A stretch of 64,000 bases of DNA from JAXGZG01 sp040771825 (GCA_040771825.1 JAXGZG010000002.1:372001-436000); one strand, 5' to 3'; positions 17,470 through 26,768 are shown, numbered from the stretch's first letter. Notes: a model not told the origin generated them from the letters alone. Translations and numbers: made by a program.

Positions 17470-19191
17470 TTGCTTGGCATGTATGATTCACTCAAAAGAC
17501 AACTCTCCTGGGCGAATCTCGATCTTCCTTCTCTGCTCAGTCACTATCGCTATATCTCTCTGCTGGTCACTTCTTCTTCCTACCTTGTGGGGCCCCCGGA
17601 AGCCTCGTTTTACCTAAAGGCAGGGGCAAGCTGTTGCCTTCTCATTGAGGCTTACGTGTTCATCCACGTCTACAACGGTGATGGCAGCGACGGGGCCAAG
17701 AGATCGCTAATCCTCATAGAGACTCTTGGACTGGCGTTTGTCCTCACTATTACCGGCGGGCTAGACAGCCCCTTTGTCTGGTATGCGATTAACCCAATCT
17801 TGTTATCGGCTACGCTTTCGCCGGCTTTCTACTGCTGGCTGATGATGGCGGCTTTTCTTTCCTCGGCTGTTTTTCTACAGCGGTACAGTCTTTACATCGT
17901 CAAGAAGCCGTTGCCGCTTTGGCCCAATCGCTCGTTCTTTCTCGTAGCCTTCTGCTTAAGCACCTTCGCCGCACAGATCTTTACCTACATCATCACCAAG
18001 CTTTCCCAACAAGCTGAGATCATGAAAAGGCAACTGCAGCATATCAAGGCCCTTTACGAGGCAATCGAGATGTTTTCCCACTGCAATGATCCCCACGAGG
18101 TGGCCAACCTGTTTGCTTCCTATAGCCGCACCCTAACAGGGGCCAATAAGGTAATAGTCTGGGTAGAGACGCAATTCGGCGTCAAAGACCCGTTAAGAGA
18201 AAACTTCTATGTCGTTCGCGGTCCAAGGGATGTTCTTCCCGAAGAAGACTGGTACCCATACATCAGGCCAATCTTTGAGAATAGGCGGGATGGCCCCGAA
18301 ATCGATATTTGTAGGCTCCCTGCCGGTAATGACCGGCCTATAGGGATACTTGTGACTGTCAAGGTCAAGTCCAGCTCAAAACTTTTCGGTGTTCTTTCCG
18401 CCTACTACCTAGATGACCAACAGAGCATCGAAGAGATAGGACAGACTCTTGGTTTCTTGGCTAGTCTTTGTGCCGGGGTGTTGGAGAAAAGGTTTTTGGA
18501 ATCCTTGGCCGAGGAGTTCTTGCTGATTGAGGAAAAGGATCGTATCGCCGGCGAAATTCACGACAGCGTAACCCAGAATATCTTCGGGCTCATCTATGGC
18601 TTGGATACGTTAGTCAAGAAAGAATCATTGAGCGACAAGGTCTGCAATCAACTTAGGCTAATGCAGAAAACTGCCCAGAGAAGTCTCAAAGATTTGCGGG
18701 CTTCCATCTATAAAATGAGTTCGGTTAGGAGCGACAAAGAGACGCTTACAGACGAGGTTCGGAAATACCTATCCGATCTTGGCCAGCTCAACAATGTGAC
18801 CATAGATTTCACCTCAAGCTGAGATCTCGGCTACCTTGACTCGCAGGCCAAGACATCCCTATACCGCATTGTGCGGGAATCTACAGGAAACGCCATTCGG
18901 CACGGGGGTTGCGACAATATCCGAGTTTCCCTCATGGCGGAAGATTGCAGGCTCAGCCTCGCTATTGTCGATAACGGGCGCGGTTTTGAACCTGATCTTG
19001 TTGAGCGCGTCCAAGAACGCGGTCTCGGGCTTGTGAACATGAAGGAACTCGCGCGAAACATTGGAGGGGAATTGACAGTTGATAGCGGGCCCGGAAAAGG
19101 CACGATTGTGTCCTGCACAATTCCCTTGTTTAGCAACACGAAAGTTTTTTCCGAAAGGGAGGAGTTGGCGCATGAGAATCGTCATCGTTGA
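17470..19191 (+). pseudogene. NarL-type sensor histidine kinase interrupted by an in-frame TGA
   Basis: One continuous frame of 573 codons broken by a single TGA at 18820-18822 (codon 451). Before the stop: five or so membrane helices (residues about 25-185), a GAF-like linker and the HisKA_3 dimerisation domain with the phosphorylated His364 in DRIAGEIHDSVTQN. After it, in the same frame: LYRIVRESTGNAIRHG, IVDNGRGFEPD and RGLGLVNMKE, a full ATP-binding domain. The expected residue at the TGA is Gly or Arg, one base away. Truncated at the TGA, the kinase could not bind ATP. TGA ends many other genes here, so the code is normal. The start is TTG 17470, 8 nt after GGAGG. The end overlaps the response regulator start. 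It may be a true nonsense mutation, an assembly error or rare readthrough. Confidence 0.85.
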
Positions 19192-19807
19192 TGACCACCC
19201 TGTGGTGCGCCAAGGCGTCCAAGAGACCCTGGGAACCGAAGAGGACATGGAAGTGGTAGGGGTTGCAGGCTCCTGCTCTGAGGGAGTTGACGCTATCGTT
19301 TCCTCAAGACCTGACGTGGCTGTTGTGGACATGAAGATCCCCGGCGGCAGCGGCCTGGAGCTGATTCGCCAGGCGCGGAAAAAGGTGCCGGAATGTCGCT
19401 TTGTCATACTCAGCTCTTACGCTTCGCGGGAGAACATTTCAGGCGCCGTTTCTGAAAACGTGGAGGGTTATGTTCTCAAGGAGGCGCTTCCCGAAGAGCT
19501 TCTGAATGCCATTAGACTTGTGGCCAGAGGACGCCGTTATTACGACCCGGAAATCATGGACAGCATCGTGAGCAAGGCAGAGAAGGATCCTTTGAAAGAC
19601 CTCAGCGCTAGGGAATTGGAGATCCTTCAAACCTTGGCGGAAGGCCTAAGCAACAAAGCCATAGCCGAAAGGCATTACATTAGCGAGAATACCGTCAAGA
19701 AACATATTGCCAGCATACTAGGCAAGATGGAGTTCCGGGATCGTACGCAGGCAGCTCTTTATGCCTTTTCCCGCGGGTTGGGGAGAGAGCGGGCTACGGG
19801 TGAGTAG
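19172..19807 (+). CDS. NarL/FixJ-family response regulator
   Basis: A 211-residue DNA-binding regulator. The receiver domain shows the acidic pair DD at 7-8, the phosphoacceptor Asp53 in VVDMKIPGG and Lys103 in VLKEALP. The C-terminal LuxR-type helix-turn-helix spans about 145-205 (LSARELEILQTLAEG, ISENTVKKHIASIL). It pairs with the upstream kinase, whose frame it overlaps by 20 nt, so translation is coupled. ATG 19172 follows GGGAGGAG at 8 nt. The likely targets are the surrounding export genes, since no other candidate regulon is adjacent (inference). Confidence 0.93.
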   Translation: MRIVIVDDHPVVRQGVQETLGTEEDMEVVGVAGSCSEGVDAIVSSRPDVAVVDMKIPGGSGLELIRQARKKVPECRFVILSSYASRENISGAVSENVEGYVLKEALPEELLNAIRLVARGRRYYDPEIMDSIVSKAEKDPLKDLSARELEILQTLAEGLSNKAIAERHYISENTVKKHIASILGKMEFRDRTQAALYAFSRGLGRERATGE

Positions 19808-19847
19808 TAATGTGCCGCCACCAGTCTTGACTTGTTAGGAGACGCTG

Positions 19848-20942
19848 ATGTTAAGAAAAGTAGGCTATGCTCTGTTTACGCTCATTGTGGCCATCCTGGT
19901 CTCTACTCCCCTTGTCACCTATTGGCGCCAAAAACCCACCCTTGCGGTGACTATCAGGAGCTGGAGCATGGTTCCGCTGCTTACTCGCGGGGACATGGTT
20001 TTCATCTGGCCCACCAGTAAAGAAGCCAAGTTCTTAGCGGGACAAATCGTTGTTTTCGGCTCAAAGGATAACGGAATTCGCGACTGGACTATGCACCGGA
20101 TCGTGGACGGTGACAGCGAGCGCGGTTTTGTCACCAAAGGTGACGCCAACAAGCGAACCGACCAGGAGGATATGGGCTACCCACTCATCAGGCCGGAATG
20201 GATTGCGGGAGTAGTCCCGACGATTGGCTCACTGCCGCTCAAGATCCCCCTTCTGGGCTATATTCCTCTCTTGATGGAGGAGAATATGAAAAACCCACGC
20301 CTTCTGCCGGTGCTGCTGGGAGTGCTCGCATCGGTGCTGCTATTTGATGGGGTCTTCAAGACCAAGAAGAAACGCAAAAAAGAAGCCCTGCAAAAAGGCC
20401 AGATGTATTTCCTTTGCGGCATGACATTTGCCGTCCTGATGGGTGCTCTCATGCTTATGAGCAGCCTTTTTCTTACCTTTCCTTACGGAGTTGAAAAGAC
20501 CGCCGGTGCTCTCATGGGCAGCGATGTGGGAGTCCTTGAACTTGGCGATTCCCGGGAGATAGCCTTAGCAGAGCTCAGAAACGAGGGAGCTATACCGTCC
20601 TACTACTGTGTTGTCTCCGGTGATCCGCAAGTGGTTGTCCATCAAGAAAGGTACTTCATGCGCGGCGGCGATACGGCTATAGTCACTGCCACCGTTCATG
20701 CTCATAAACAAGGTATCTACCAGGCCAACGTTACCGTGGGAATGCTCATGCCTTTTCTGCCGCCTAGAGCCGTCAGCTTTCTGGCGGGAATCAACTTCTG
20801 GCTGGCTCTTGTCGTTGTTTCTTTGGTCCCGGCCTTACCCCTGTTTGTCCTGCCTTACCTTGACCCCAAATACAGGCGTCGCCTTGCCAGGGAGATTCGC
20901 AAGAGATGGACTCGCGCCTTTGAATATCTTCCCTTTAGGTGA
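19848..20942 (+). CDS. SipW-like (ER-type) signal peptidase I
   Basis: A 364-residue membrane protease. The N-terminal helix is followed by SWSMVPLLTRGD with the nucleophile Ser40, and TMHRIV with His83 in place of the lysine of ordinary bacterial enzymes. This Ser/His arrangement defines the archaeal/ER type to which Bacillus SipW belongs, the enzyme that processes the biofilm proteins TasA and TapA. Further helices at about 155-170 and 190-215 and an extracytoplasmic C-terminal domain before a last helix (about 320-345) make it much longer than SipW (190 residues). The likely substrates are the two exported proteins of this cluster. ATG 19848 lies 11 nt after AGGAG. Confidence 0.88.
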   Translation: MLRKVGYALFTLIVAILVSTPLVTYWRQKPTLAVTIRSWSMVPLLTRGDMVFIWPTSKEAKFLAGQIVVFGSKDNGIRDWTMHRIVDGDSERGFVTKGDANKRTDQEDMGYPLIRPEWIAGVVPTIGSLPLKIPLLGYIPLLMEENMKNPRLLPVLLGVLASVLLFDGVFKTKKKRKKEALQKGQMYFLCGMTFAVLMGALMLMSSLFLTFPYGVEKTAGALMGSDVGVLELGDSREIALAELRNEGAIPSYYCVVSGDPQVVVHQERYFMRGGDTAIVTATVHAHKQGIYQANVTVGMLMPFLPPRAVSFLAGINFWLALVVVSLVPALPLFVLPYLDPKYRRRLAREIRKRWTRAFEYLPFR

Positions 20943-21145
20943 CTGCCAAAGAAATACCGCGCGTTCCCATGCGCCTTCTGGGACTCTGGACTCTCTCGCC
21001 AATACTACTTTCGGATTATCTGAAAATTGCTCGAACTAGCCATCAGATTTGGCCCCTCTTGATGGAGTGCGGCATGAAGGACCGAGCCAGAATGAGTCAA
21101 GAGGCTTGGCAAACGCTAAAGCACATTAATCGGAAGGAGCGATAA
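20939..21145 (+). CDS. possible small protein, 68 residues
   Basis: The GTG start overlaps the signal peptidase stop (GTGA), the stop lies 5 nt before the next start, and the frame fills the gap almost exactly. That arrangement suggests translational coupling. The product is basic, with one weakly hydrophobic stretch (LLGLWTLSPILLSDYL); I recognise no family. There is no SD of its own, and a chance frame is possible. Confidence 0.3.
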   Translation: MTAKEIPRVPMRLLGLWTLSPILLSDYLKIARTSHQIWPLLMECGMKDRARMSQEAWQTLKHINRKER

Positions 21146-21150
21146 GAGAG

Positions 21151-21744
21151 ATGCGGAAGGCAAGTATTCTCGTGATCGTGGGGCTCCTGGCGGTAACGGG
21201 TATTATGGCGGCGATGGCGTACAACAATGCTACAGTGGTAAGCAGCGCAAATCTGACAATCGCTAACACGAATGCGGCCCTCTTGCAGCTTAGGCATCCA
21301 GCTGGGCAAGCCGGAGCCGTCGGTTCCAAGGATGCCACTTACACCATCAAGAACGGACAAATGTTCATTCAGTTCGGAATGGGAACGTTCAACGGCGTCC
21401 AAAGTGTGTATGGCCTCCAGCCCAACAGCACCTATGAATGGAACCCTCTTTTCACTATTGCCAACCTATCAGCAGAGAAACTTGATATTACGGTAACAGC
21501 CGACCAAGCGATTGCCCAGTACATTACGTTTGGTGACCTGGGACAGGTAGGCGGCGGGGTTTATCCTACGGGGCCTAAATGGAAGACTAAGGGCGAACCG
21601 ATAGTTTTCCAAGGCGTGGCGACATCCACCGGCTCGGGCATGCAGAACCTTCGTAGTGTCGCTGTAAGAATTGAACTGCCGTCAGACGATATCTCCCTAG
21701 GAACGATCCTCGGCAAGATCACCGTATCTGCGGTGGCGAAGTAG
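21151..21744 (+). CDS. exported DUF1102/TasA-like protein
   Basis: A 197-residue exported protein with a SipW-type signal sequence: MRKASILVIVGLLAVTGIMA, then AMAYNNATVVSS. The mature part is a predicted beta-sandwich with repeated short strands (TYTIKNGQMFIQF, LDITVTADQ, VAVRIELPSDD, GKITVSAVAK), resembling DUF1102 and the TasA/camelysin group of surface fibre or matrix proteins. It has no cysteines and no catalytic motif. The SD AAGGAG is 11 nt before ATG 21151. As the last gene of the module and followed by a terminator, it is a likely main structural product. Confidence 0.7.
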   Translation: MRKASILVIVGLLAVTGIMAAMAYNNATVVSSANLTIANTNAALLQLRHPAGQAGAVGSKDATYTIKNGQMFIQFGMGTFNGVQSVYGLQPNSTYEWNPLFTIANLSAEKLDITVTADQAIAQYITFGDLGQVGGGVYPTGPKWKTKGEPIVFQGVATSTGSGMQNLRSVAVRIELPSDDISLGTILGKITVSAVAK

Positions 21745-21780
21745 TCCGCGAAAACTTAGAAGATTGAAGTACTGAAAATA

Positions 21781-21807
21781 GCCCCTGGGGAGAACACCCT
21801 CGGGGGC
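21781..21807 (+). terminator. hairpin terminator of the export module
   Basis: Stem GCCCCTGGGG paired with CCTCGGGGGC around a short loop, 36 nt after the last gene. The T tract is weak (TACCCTTCT). Confidence 0.55.
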
Positions 21808-21923
21808 TACCCTTCTAGGCGGGCCGATCACCCAACTTGAGCACTTGAATTCAGTACTGACTCTAGTCTCCTGCTCCGTTGATGCGCCGGTTGGAGAGTT
21901 CTGGTATTCTAGGTGCACAAGAG

Positions 21924-23429
21924 GTGAAATCCACGGCTACCGGGGATCTTGTGACACAAAGCGTCATTCGGGCTTGTTCCGGGACTATCAGGCGCTACAC
22001 CATGGTCAACAGGGGAGACCTGGTGATCTGCGCGGTGTCTGGGGGCCCTGATTCTATGTGCCTTCTGAGCGCCTTAGCAAAACTCAGAGGGGAGCTCGGT
22101 ATATCCCTCCACGTAGCCCATCTCAACCATCATATGAGGGCCGAGGCCCCAGAAGATGCAGCCATGGTGCAAGACTTCGCCCAATCCCTGGACATCCCCT
22201 GTACCGTGGGGCATGCCGACGTCTTCGCCATAGCAGAGGAAAGACGAGTTGGGCTTGAAGAAGCCGGTCGCGTGGCCAGGTACGAGTTTTTCGATAGACT
22301 CAAGAAGGAGATCGGCGCCTCCAAGGTAGCTCTAGGCCATAACCTCAACGACCAGGCTGAAACGGTGCTCATGCGGCTCCTTCGGGGCAGCGGCACCAAG
22401 GGGTTGGCGGGTATCCCTCCTGTTAATGGAGACATCATTAGGCCCTTACTTGAGGTGAGCCGTTCCGATATTGAGGCGTATTGCCGAGAAAACCATTTGC
22501 CCACCATGTCCGACATCTACAACTTCGATATGGCATACACCCGGAATCTCTTAAGGCACCGGGTGATTCCCGAACTGGCCAAGATGCTGAATCCTTCACT
22601 GGTCAGAACTCTGGCTACCACGGGCCTGGCCCTTAGGTGGGACGCAGATTATCTTGATGCTGATGCCTCCAGGCACTTCTTGTCGTATTCCTACAAAGAA
22701 GGACGAGTTACCTCCCTGGAAGAAGCGGTTCTGGGTAATATGGAGCCTGCCATGGCGTCTAGGGTTTTGGAGAGAGCTTGGAGAGAGTGCGCGGATCTTG
22801 CCGAGGACTCTGCAAGTCCGCAAGTTTTGGAGATGCGCCACGTCTTATCTCTCCTTGAAGGGGGGAATTCCAAAGTCTCGCTTCCTTTCGGGGTTACGGG
22901 GTCTAGGGAAGACGGGCAGTTGCGTTTCTATCCGCCGCCTCCCAAGGTCGATGTCACTTTGGACATTCCTGCAGATGCGGGAGGGACTGATGTTGAGGTT
23001 CCCCAACTGGGGCTGACAGTCTCCCTTAGGGTTTTGGACCCGGAAGAGGCCTGTAAAGTGGCTCTTGATCCAGAAGTAGCGGCCAAGAGCGTCTCTCAGC
23101 CCTCTAGATTCATGGTGGAGCCGATGGTGCACCTAGACTACAATAAGTGTGCTTGGCCCCTTAGGATTCGTACAAGGAGACGCGGGGATAGGTTCACTCC
23201 CTTGGGAATGCAGGGGAAGGAGCAGAAGCTCAAGGATTTCTTCATATCAAGTCGAGTTCCCAGGTTGTACAGGGACTTGGTTCCTTTATTGGTGTCAGGT
23301 GACGATATTATATGGGTCGGAGGGTTTAGACTGAACGAAAAATACAGGATCCAGCGAGAGTCTTCGCGAATACTAAAAGCCGAGGTTAGCCCATACTTGC
23401 GGCATAGCGAGAATTGTGCTACTATTTGA
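21924..23429 (+). CDS. tilS: tRNA(Ile)-lysidine synthase TilS
   Basis: An ATP-dependent enzyme that converts C34 of tRNA-Ile(CAT) to lysidine so that it reads AUA. The PP-loop motif SGGPDS is at residues 39-44, followed by HLNHHMRAEA, GLEEAGRVARYEFF, ALGHNLNDQAETVLMRL and RNLLRHRVIPEL, all typical of the catalytic domain. The C-terminal substrate domain ends with RTRRRGDRFTPLG, KLKDFFISSRVPR and WVGGFRLNEKYRI. The start is uncertain: the frame is open from TTG 21879 and ATG 21882 without an SD, while GTG 21924 has AGGTG at 8 nt. The gene precedes ftsH as in Bacillus, but hprT is missing between them. Confidence 0.94.
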   Translation: MKSTATGDLVTQSVIRACSGTIRRYTMVNRGDLVICAVSGGPDSMCLLSALAKLRGELGISLHVAHLNHHMRAEAPEDAAMVQDFAQSLDIPCTVGHADVFAIAEERRVGLEEAGRVARYEFFDRLKKEIGASKVALGHNLNDQAETVLMRLLRGSGTKGLAGIPPVNGDIIRPLLEVSRSDIEAYCRENHLPTMSDIYNFDMAYTRNLLRHRVIPELAKMLNPSLVRTLATTGLALRWDADYLDADASRHFLSYSYKEGRVTSLEEAVLGNMEPAMASRVLERAWRECADLAEDSASPQVLEMRHVLSLLEGGNSKVSLPFGVTGSREDGQLRFYPPPPKVDVTLDIPADAGGTDVEVPQLGLTVSLRVLDPEEACKVALDPEVAAKSVSQPSRFMVEPMVHLDYNKCAWPLRIRTRRRGDRFTPLGMQGKEQKLKDFFISSRVPRLYRDLVPLLVSGDDIIWVGGFRLNEKYRIQRESSRILKAEVSPYLRHSENCATI

Positions 23430-23435
23430 TGGTTG

Positions 23436-23458
23436 CCCGACCCCTGGTCGGGTTTATT
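23436..23458 (+). terminator. intrinsic terminator between tilS and ftsH
   Basis: CCCGACC/GGTCGGG with a 3-nt loop, followed by TTTATT, just after the tilS stop and 24 nt before ftsH. It would limit readthrough into ftsH, or act as an attenuator. Confidence 0.75.
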
Positions 23459-23481
23459 CGTAGTGAGAAAGGGGCGATAGG

Positions 23482-25425
23482 GTGAACACCAAGATATGGC
23501 GTAGCCTGGCGATATACGCGCTACTCATATTTGTCATGATCTCTTTGGCGGACCTGTTTACGCCAAAAGACCAGACCGCAGACTTTGATTACAACACTTT
23601 CTTGGCGCAGGTCGAGGCCAACAAAGTCGCCTCTGTGGACATTATAGACGAGAAGAGCGTTAAGGGGACGCTTAAGGACGGCACCAAGTTCAAGACGGTT
23701 ATCCCTGTTGATCCCGAGCTGTACGCCAAACTTGTGGCGTCCGGGGCAGATGTGAAGTTTGAGTTGCCCCCTGAACCGGCGTGGTGGATGACGCTCCTTT
23801 CCAGCATGATCCCTGTTTTGATTATGACGGCCCTGTTTTTCTATATGCTCCAGCAGAGTCAGGGCGGCGGCAAGCAGGTAATGCAGTTCGGGAGGTCCCG
23901 GGCGAGGCTACAGACCGACGTCCACGAAAAGGTGACCTTCCAAGATGTTGCCGGGTGCGATGAGGCTAAGGAGGAACTTCAGGAGATTGTGGATTTCCTG
24001 AAGCATGCCAAGAAGTATGTGGAAATAGGGGCCAGGATCCCCAAAGGGGTGCTCCTGTTTGGGCCTCCTGGAACAGGCAAAACCTACATTGCCAGGGCGG
24101 TAGCGGGCGAAGCCGGAGTACCGTTTTTGTCCATTAGCGGTTCTGACTTTGTGGAGATGTTCGTGGGTGTCGGCGCCGCAAGGGTCCGCGATTTGTTCGA
24201 GCAGGCCAAGAAGCGCTCTCCCGCCATTGTGTTTATCGACGAGATCGACGCCGTAGGACGCATGAGAGGCGCTGGAATGGGCGGGGGTCACGACGAGCGC
24301 GAGCAGACTCTGAACCAGCTCCTTGTGGAGATGGATGGTTTCTCGGCAAACCAAGGAATTATCGTTATGGCGGCAACTAACAGGCCAGACATTCTTGACT
24401 CGGCGCTTTTGAGGCCGGGCAGGTTCGACCGCCAGATCATATTGGATAAGCCTGACCTTCGGGCAAGAGAGGCTATTCTCAAGGTTCACACCCGGGGCAA
24501 GTCAATCTCTAAGGAAGTCGACCTTTCGGTTTTGGCTAAGGGTACTGCAGGGTTTACTCCTGCCGACCTTGAGAACCTTGTGAACGAGGCAGCCATTCTT
24601 ACGGCCCGTCACAGGAAGCGCAGGATCGGCATGGAGGAACTGGAGGAAGCCACTCACAGGGTAGTTGCTGGGCCTAGGAAGAAGTCGCGGCTACTGAACG
24701 TCAAGGAAAAGCGGACCATCGCTTTCCACGAGGCGGCTCACGCCCTGGTAGCCAAGATGCTTCCCAATAGCGACCCTGTTCACGAAGTGACCATCGTGTC
24801 TAGAGGCGCCGCCTTGGGATATGTGTTGCAGCTTCCTGTTGAGGATAGGTACCTTGTGACCAAGGCCGAGATACTTGACAGGGTTACTACGGCCCTGGCG
24901 GGCCGCGCGGCTGAGGAAATGGTGTTTGAGGATATCTCCAGCGGAGCCGCCAACGATATTGAGATGGCTACTCATCTGGTGCGGCGCATGATCATGGAGT
25001 TCGGCATGTCAGAGAAACTCGGGCCTTTGTCTTTCGGCAAAAAAGAGGGCCAGGTGTTCTTGGGCCGGGATATCGGCCGTGAGAGGGACTTTTCCGAGGA
25101 AGTGGCGTCAGCCATCGACCAGGAAGAGCGAAGGATCGTGGGTGAATGCTACAAGAGGGCCATGTCGATTCTTCAGGACAAGAGAGAGATTCTCAATGCT
25201 TTGGCCGAGGCTCTCTTGGAGCGGGAGACCGTCAAGGGAGAGGAGCTTGACCTCATACTTGAGGGCAAGAAGCTTCCGGATATGCAGGATGCCAAGAAGG
25301 TTCAGGCTAAGGATTCGGTAGAAGCGCCGGTTGCTGGGGAATCTGAGGGAAGCGGTGCTCGCAAGGGCGTGCTTCCTGAGAAGAATCCTCGAGTGGCGCC
25401 GGTACCTGAGAACTTGAGCCACTAG
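23482..25425 (+). CDS. ftsH: ATP-dependent zinc metalloprotease FtsH
   Basis: A 647-residue membrane protease that degrades misfolded membrane proteins and selected regulators as a hexamer. Two N-terminal helices (about residues 8-24 and 98-116) flank an extracytoplasmic domain. The AAA ATPase has Walker A GPPGTGKT at 194-201, Walker B IVFIDEIDAVGR, the second region of homology and arginine fingers RPGRFD. The zinc site HEAAH is at 416-420. The GTG start at 23482 follows AAAGGGG. The C-terminal 45 residues are a low-complexity charged tail. It is closed by a strong terminator. Confidence 0.97.
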   Translation: MNTKIWRSLAIYALLIFVMISLADLFTPKDQTADFDYNTFLAQVEANKVASVDIIDEKSVKGTLKDGTKFKTVIPVDPELYAKLVASGADVKFELPPEPAWWMTLLSSMIPVLIMTALFFYMLQQSQGGGKQVMQFGRSRARLQTDVHEKVTFQDVAGCDEAKEELQEIVDFLKHAKKYVEIGARIPKGVLLFGPPGTGKTYIARAVAGEAGVPFLSISGSDFVEMFVGVGAARVRDLFEQAKKRSPAIVFIDEIDAVGRMRGAGMGGGHDEREQTLNQLLVEMDGFSANQGIIVMAATNRPDILDSALLRPGRFDRQIILDKPDLRAREAILKVHTRGKSISKEVDLSVLAKGTAGFTPADLENLVNEAAILTARHRKRRIGMEELEEATHRVVAGPRKKSRLLNVKEKRTIAFHEAAHALVAKMLPNSDPVHEVTIVSRGAALGYVLQLPVEDRYLVTKAEILDRVTTALAGRAAEEMVFEDISSGAANDIEMATHLVRRMIMEFGMSEKLGPLSFGKKEGQVFLGRDIGRERDFSEEVASAIDQEERRIVGECYKRAMSILQDKREILNALAEALLERETVKGEELDLILEGKKLPDMQDAKKVQAKDSVEAPVAGESEGSGARKGVLPEKNPRVAPVPENLSH

Positions 25426-25468
25426 ACTAGGCAGGCAAGTAACAGGTAGTCGCAAGAGACGAGATTAG

Positions 25469-25498
25469 GACCGCCGGGAAGCCGGCGGTCTCTTTTTT
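25469..25498 (+). terminator. intrinsic terminator of ftsH
   Basis: GACCGCCG/CGGCGGTC stem with a 6-nt loop followed by TCTTTTTT. Confidence 0.9.
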
Positions 25499-25569
25499 GG
25501 GCCTATGCATGTGTCCCCGCGATATGTTCTTATAGTACGTTATTACGGTTTGCTTTTCATTCGTTTCGG

Positions 25570-26220
25570 TTATCCTCGAACCCATGCCCTGATCCGGGCT
25601 GCAAGTTCATCCAATCCGTCACCTGTCCTGCACGACACCCTGAATATTTCCATAGAAGGAACCATTCCGCGGATTTCCTTCTCTGCGGCATCTGCGTTGA
25701 AGTCTGTATAGGGCAGAAGGTCCATTTTGTTGACGATTACTACCTGAGAAGTCAGGAAGGCTTTGGGGTACTTGTCGGGTTTGTCGCTTCCTTCGGTGAC
25801 GCTCAGGACAACGGCTCTAACGTCCTCACCTAGGTCAAAGGAAGAAGGACAGACAAGGTTGCCTACATTTTCTATGACTAGCAGATCCACAGACGATAGG
25901 TCTATCTCGTCTAGTGCCTGCCATACCATGGCCGAATCTAGGTGACAGGCTCCCAGCGTGGTTATTTGGACCAGGGGAGTATTGAGGTGCATAAGGCGTT
26001 GAGCGTCTCTAGTGGTGGCCACGTCGCCTTCGATGACGCCGACCCTGACGCCATCCAACCGGGGGATGAGTCTTTCCAGAAGTGAAGTCTTGCCGGCGCC
26101 GGGTGAACTTAGAATGTTCACCACCTTCACGCCCTCGTGCCTGAACCTTTCCCGAAGATCCTCGGCTACTTTCTGGTTTTCCTCAAGAAGTCCCTTTCCG
26201 ATCACTACCTTGATGCTCAT
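25570..26220 (-). CDS. hypB: nickel insertion GTPase HypB
   Basis: A 216-residue G3E GTPase that delivers nickel to the large subunit of NiFe hydrogenase (or urease) with HypA. The P-loop is SSPGAGKTSLLE (Ser39 to Glu49). The metal/switch motif reads TLGACHLDSAMV, ENVGNLVCPSSFDLGE follows, and the base-recognition motif is NKMDLLPY. It lacks the histidine-rich N-terminal nickel store of some species. ATG 26220 lies inside hypA, so the genes overlap by 38 nt and are translated together. No hydrogenase gene lies in the window, so the target enzyme must be elsewhere. Confidence 0.95.
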   Translation of the reverse strand: MSIKVVIGKGLLEENQKVAEDLRERFRHEGVKVVNILSSPGAGKTSLLERLIPRLDGVRVGVIEGDVATTRDAQRLMHLNTPLVQITTLGACHLDSAMVWQALDEIDLSSVDLLVIENVGNLVCPSSFDLGEDVRAVVLSVTEGSDKPDKYPKAFLTSQVVIVNKMDLLPYTDFNADAAEKEIRGMVPSMEIFRVSCRTGDGLDELAARIRAWVRG

Positions 26221-26569
26221 CTGGGCCCTCCTCTCCTATATAGGACACGACTTGGAGTTCCATCCCGCGGGTTAGGGCGATATCTCCAGAACCGCAGGAC
26301 GGACACTGCCACCCCGACACCAGCGGGCTGAACGAGGTAGAGCAAGTCTTGCAGCACATGGTGGCAGGGATCTCTGCGACGATGAACTCTGCACCCTCTG
26401 CCATCGAGCCTTTTGAGGCAATAGGGAAAGCTTCTTTCAGGGCATGGGGATAAGCCCCTGACAACTCGCCGACTTCTAGGTCAACACGGGTAATCTTGGT
26501 TAGCCCCCGCCTGGAGGCGTCTCGGGTGACCATGTTGAGTGCGTTTATGACCAGGGAGAGTTCGTGCAT
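26183..26569 (-). CDS. hypA: hydrogenase nickel incorporation protein HypA
   Basis: A 128-residue metallochaperone. It begins MHELSLV, where the N-terminal amine and His2 bind nickel. The structural zinc site is formed by two CxxC pairs, Cys73/Cys76 and Cys89/Cys92 (CKTC and CPSC). It works with HypB, whose start lies within its 3' end. A short C-terminal tail of about 20 residues extends beyond the usual family length. ATG 26569 has only a weak SD (GAGGTCAGCCT). Confidence 0.95.
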   Translation of the reverse strand: MHELSLVINALNMVTRDASRRGLTKITRVDLEVGELSGAYPHALKEAFPIASKGSMAEGAEFIVAEIPATMCCKTCSTSFSPLVSGWQCPSCGSGDIALTRGMELQVVSYIGEEGPDEHQGSDRKGTS

Positions 26570-26768
26570 AGGCTGACCTCGTTTTGGTTGGTCTGCGGCA
26601 GCCGCGTGTGTCCGTTTTCCTGCAAACTTTGGAAGGATAGGACGTAATCCTGGGAAGATTTTACCACAAGCAAGTCTGTTTTAGGGGAATTAGGAGATGA
26701 ATCGTAATAGGAATTGTTTTCTGGAGGACGGGGCACAGTCGATCTGGCGCGAATCTACACTCTCTAGG

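Noticed and set aside
18820..18822. TGA in the kinase as selenocysteine or as a reassigned glycine codon
   Set aside because: No SECIS-like hairpin is apparent directly after it, the site is not a redox position, and TGA ends other genes in the window, so the code is standard.
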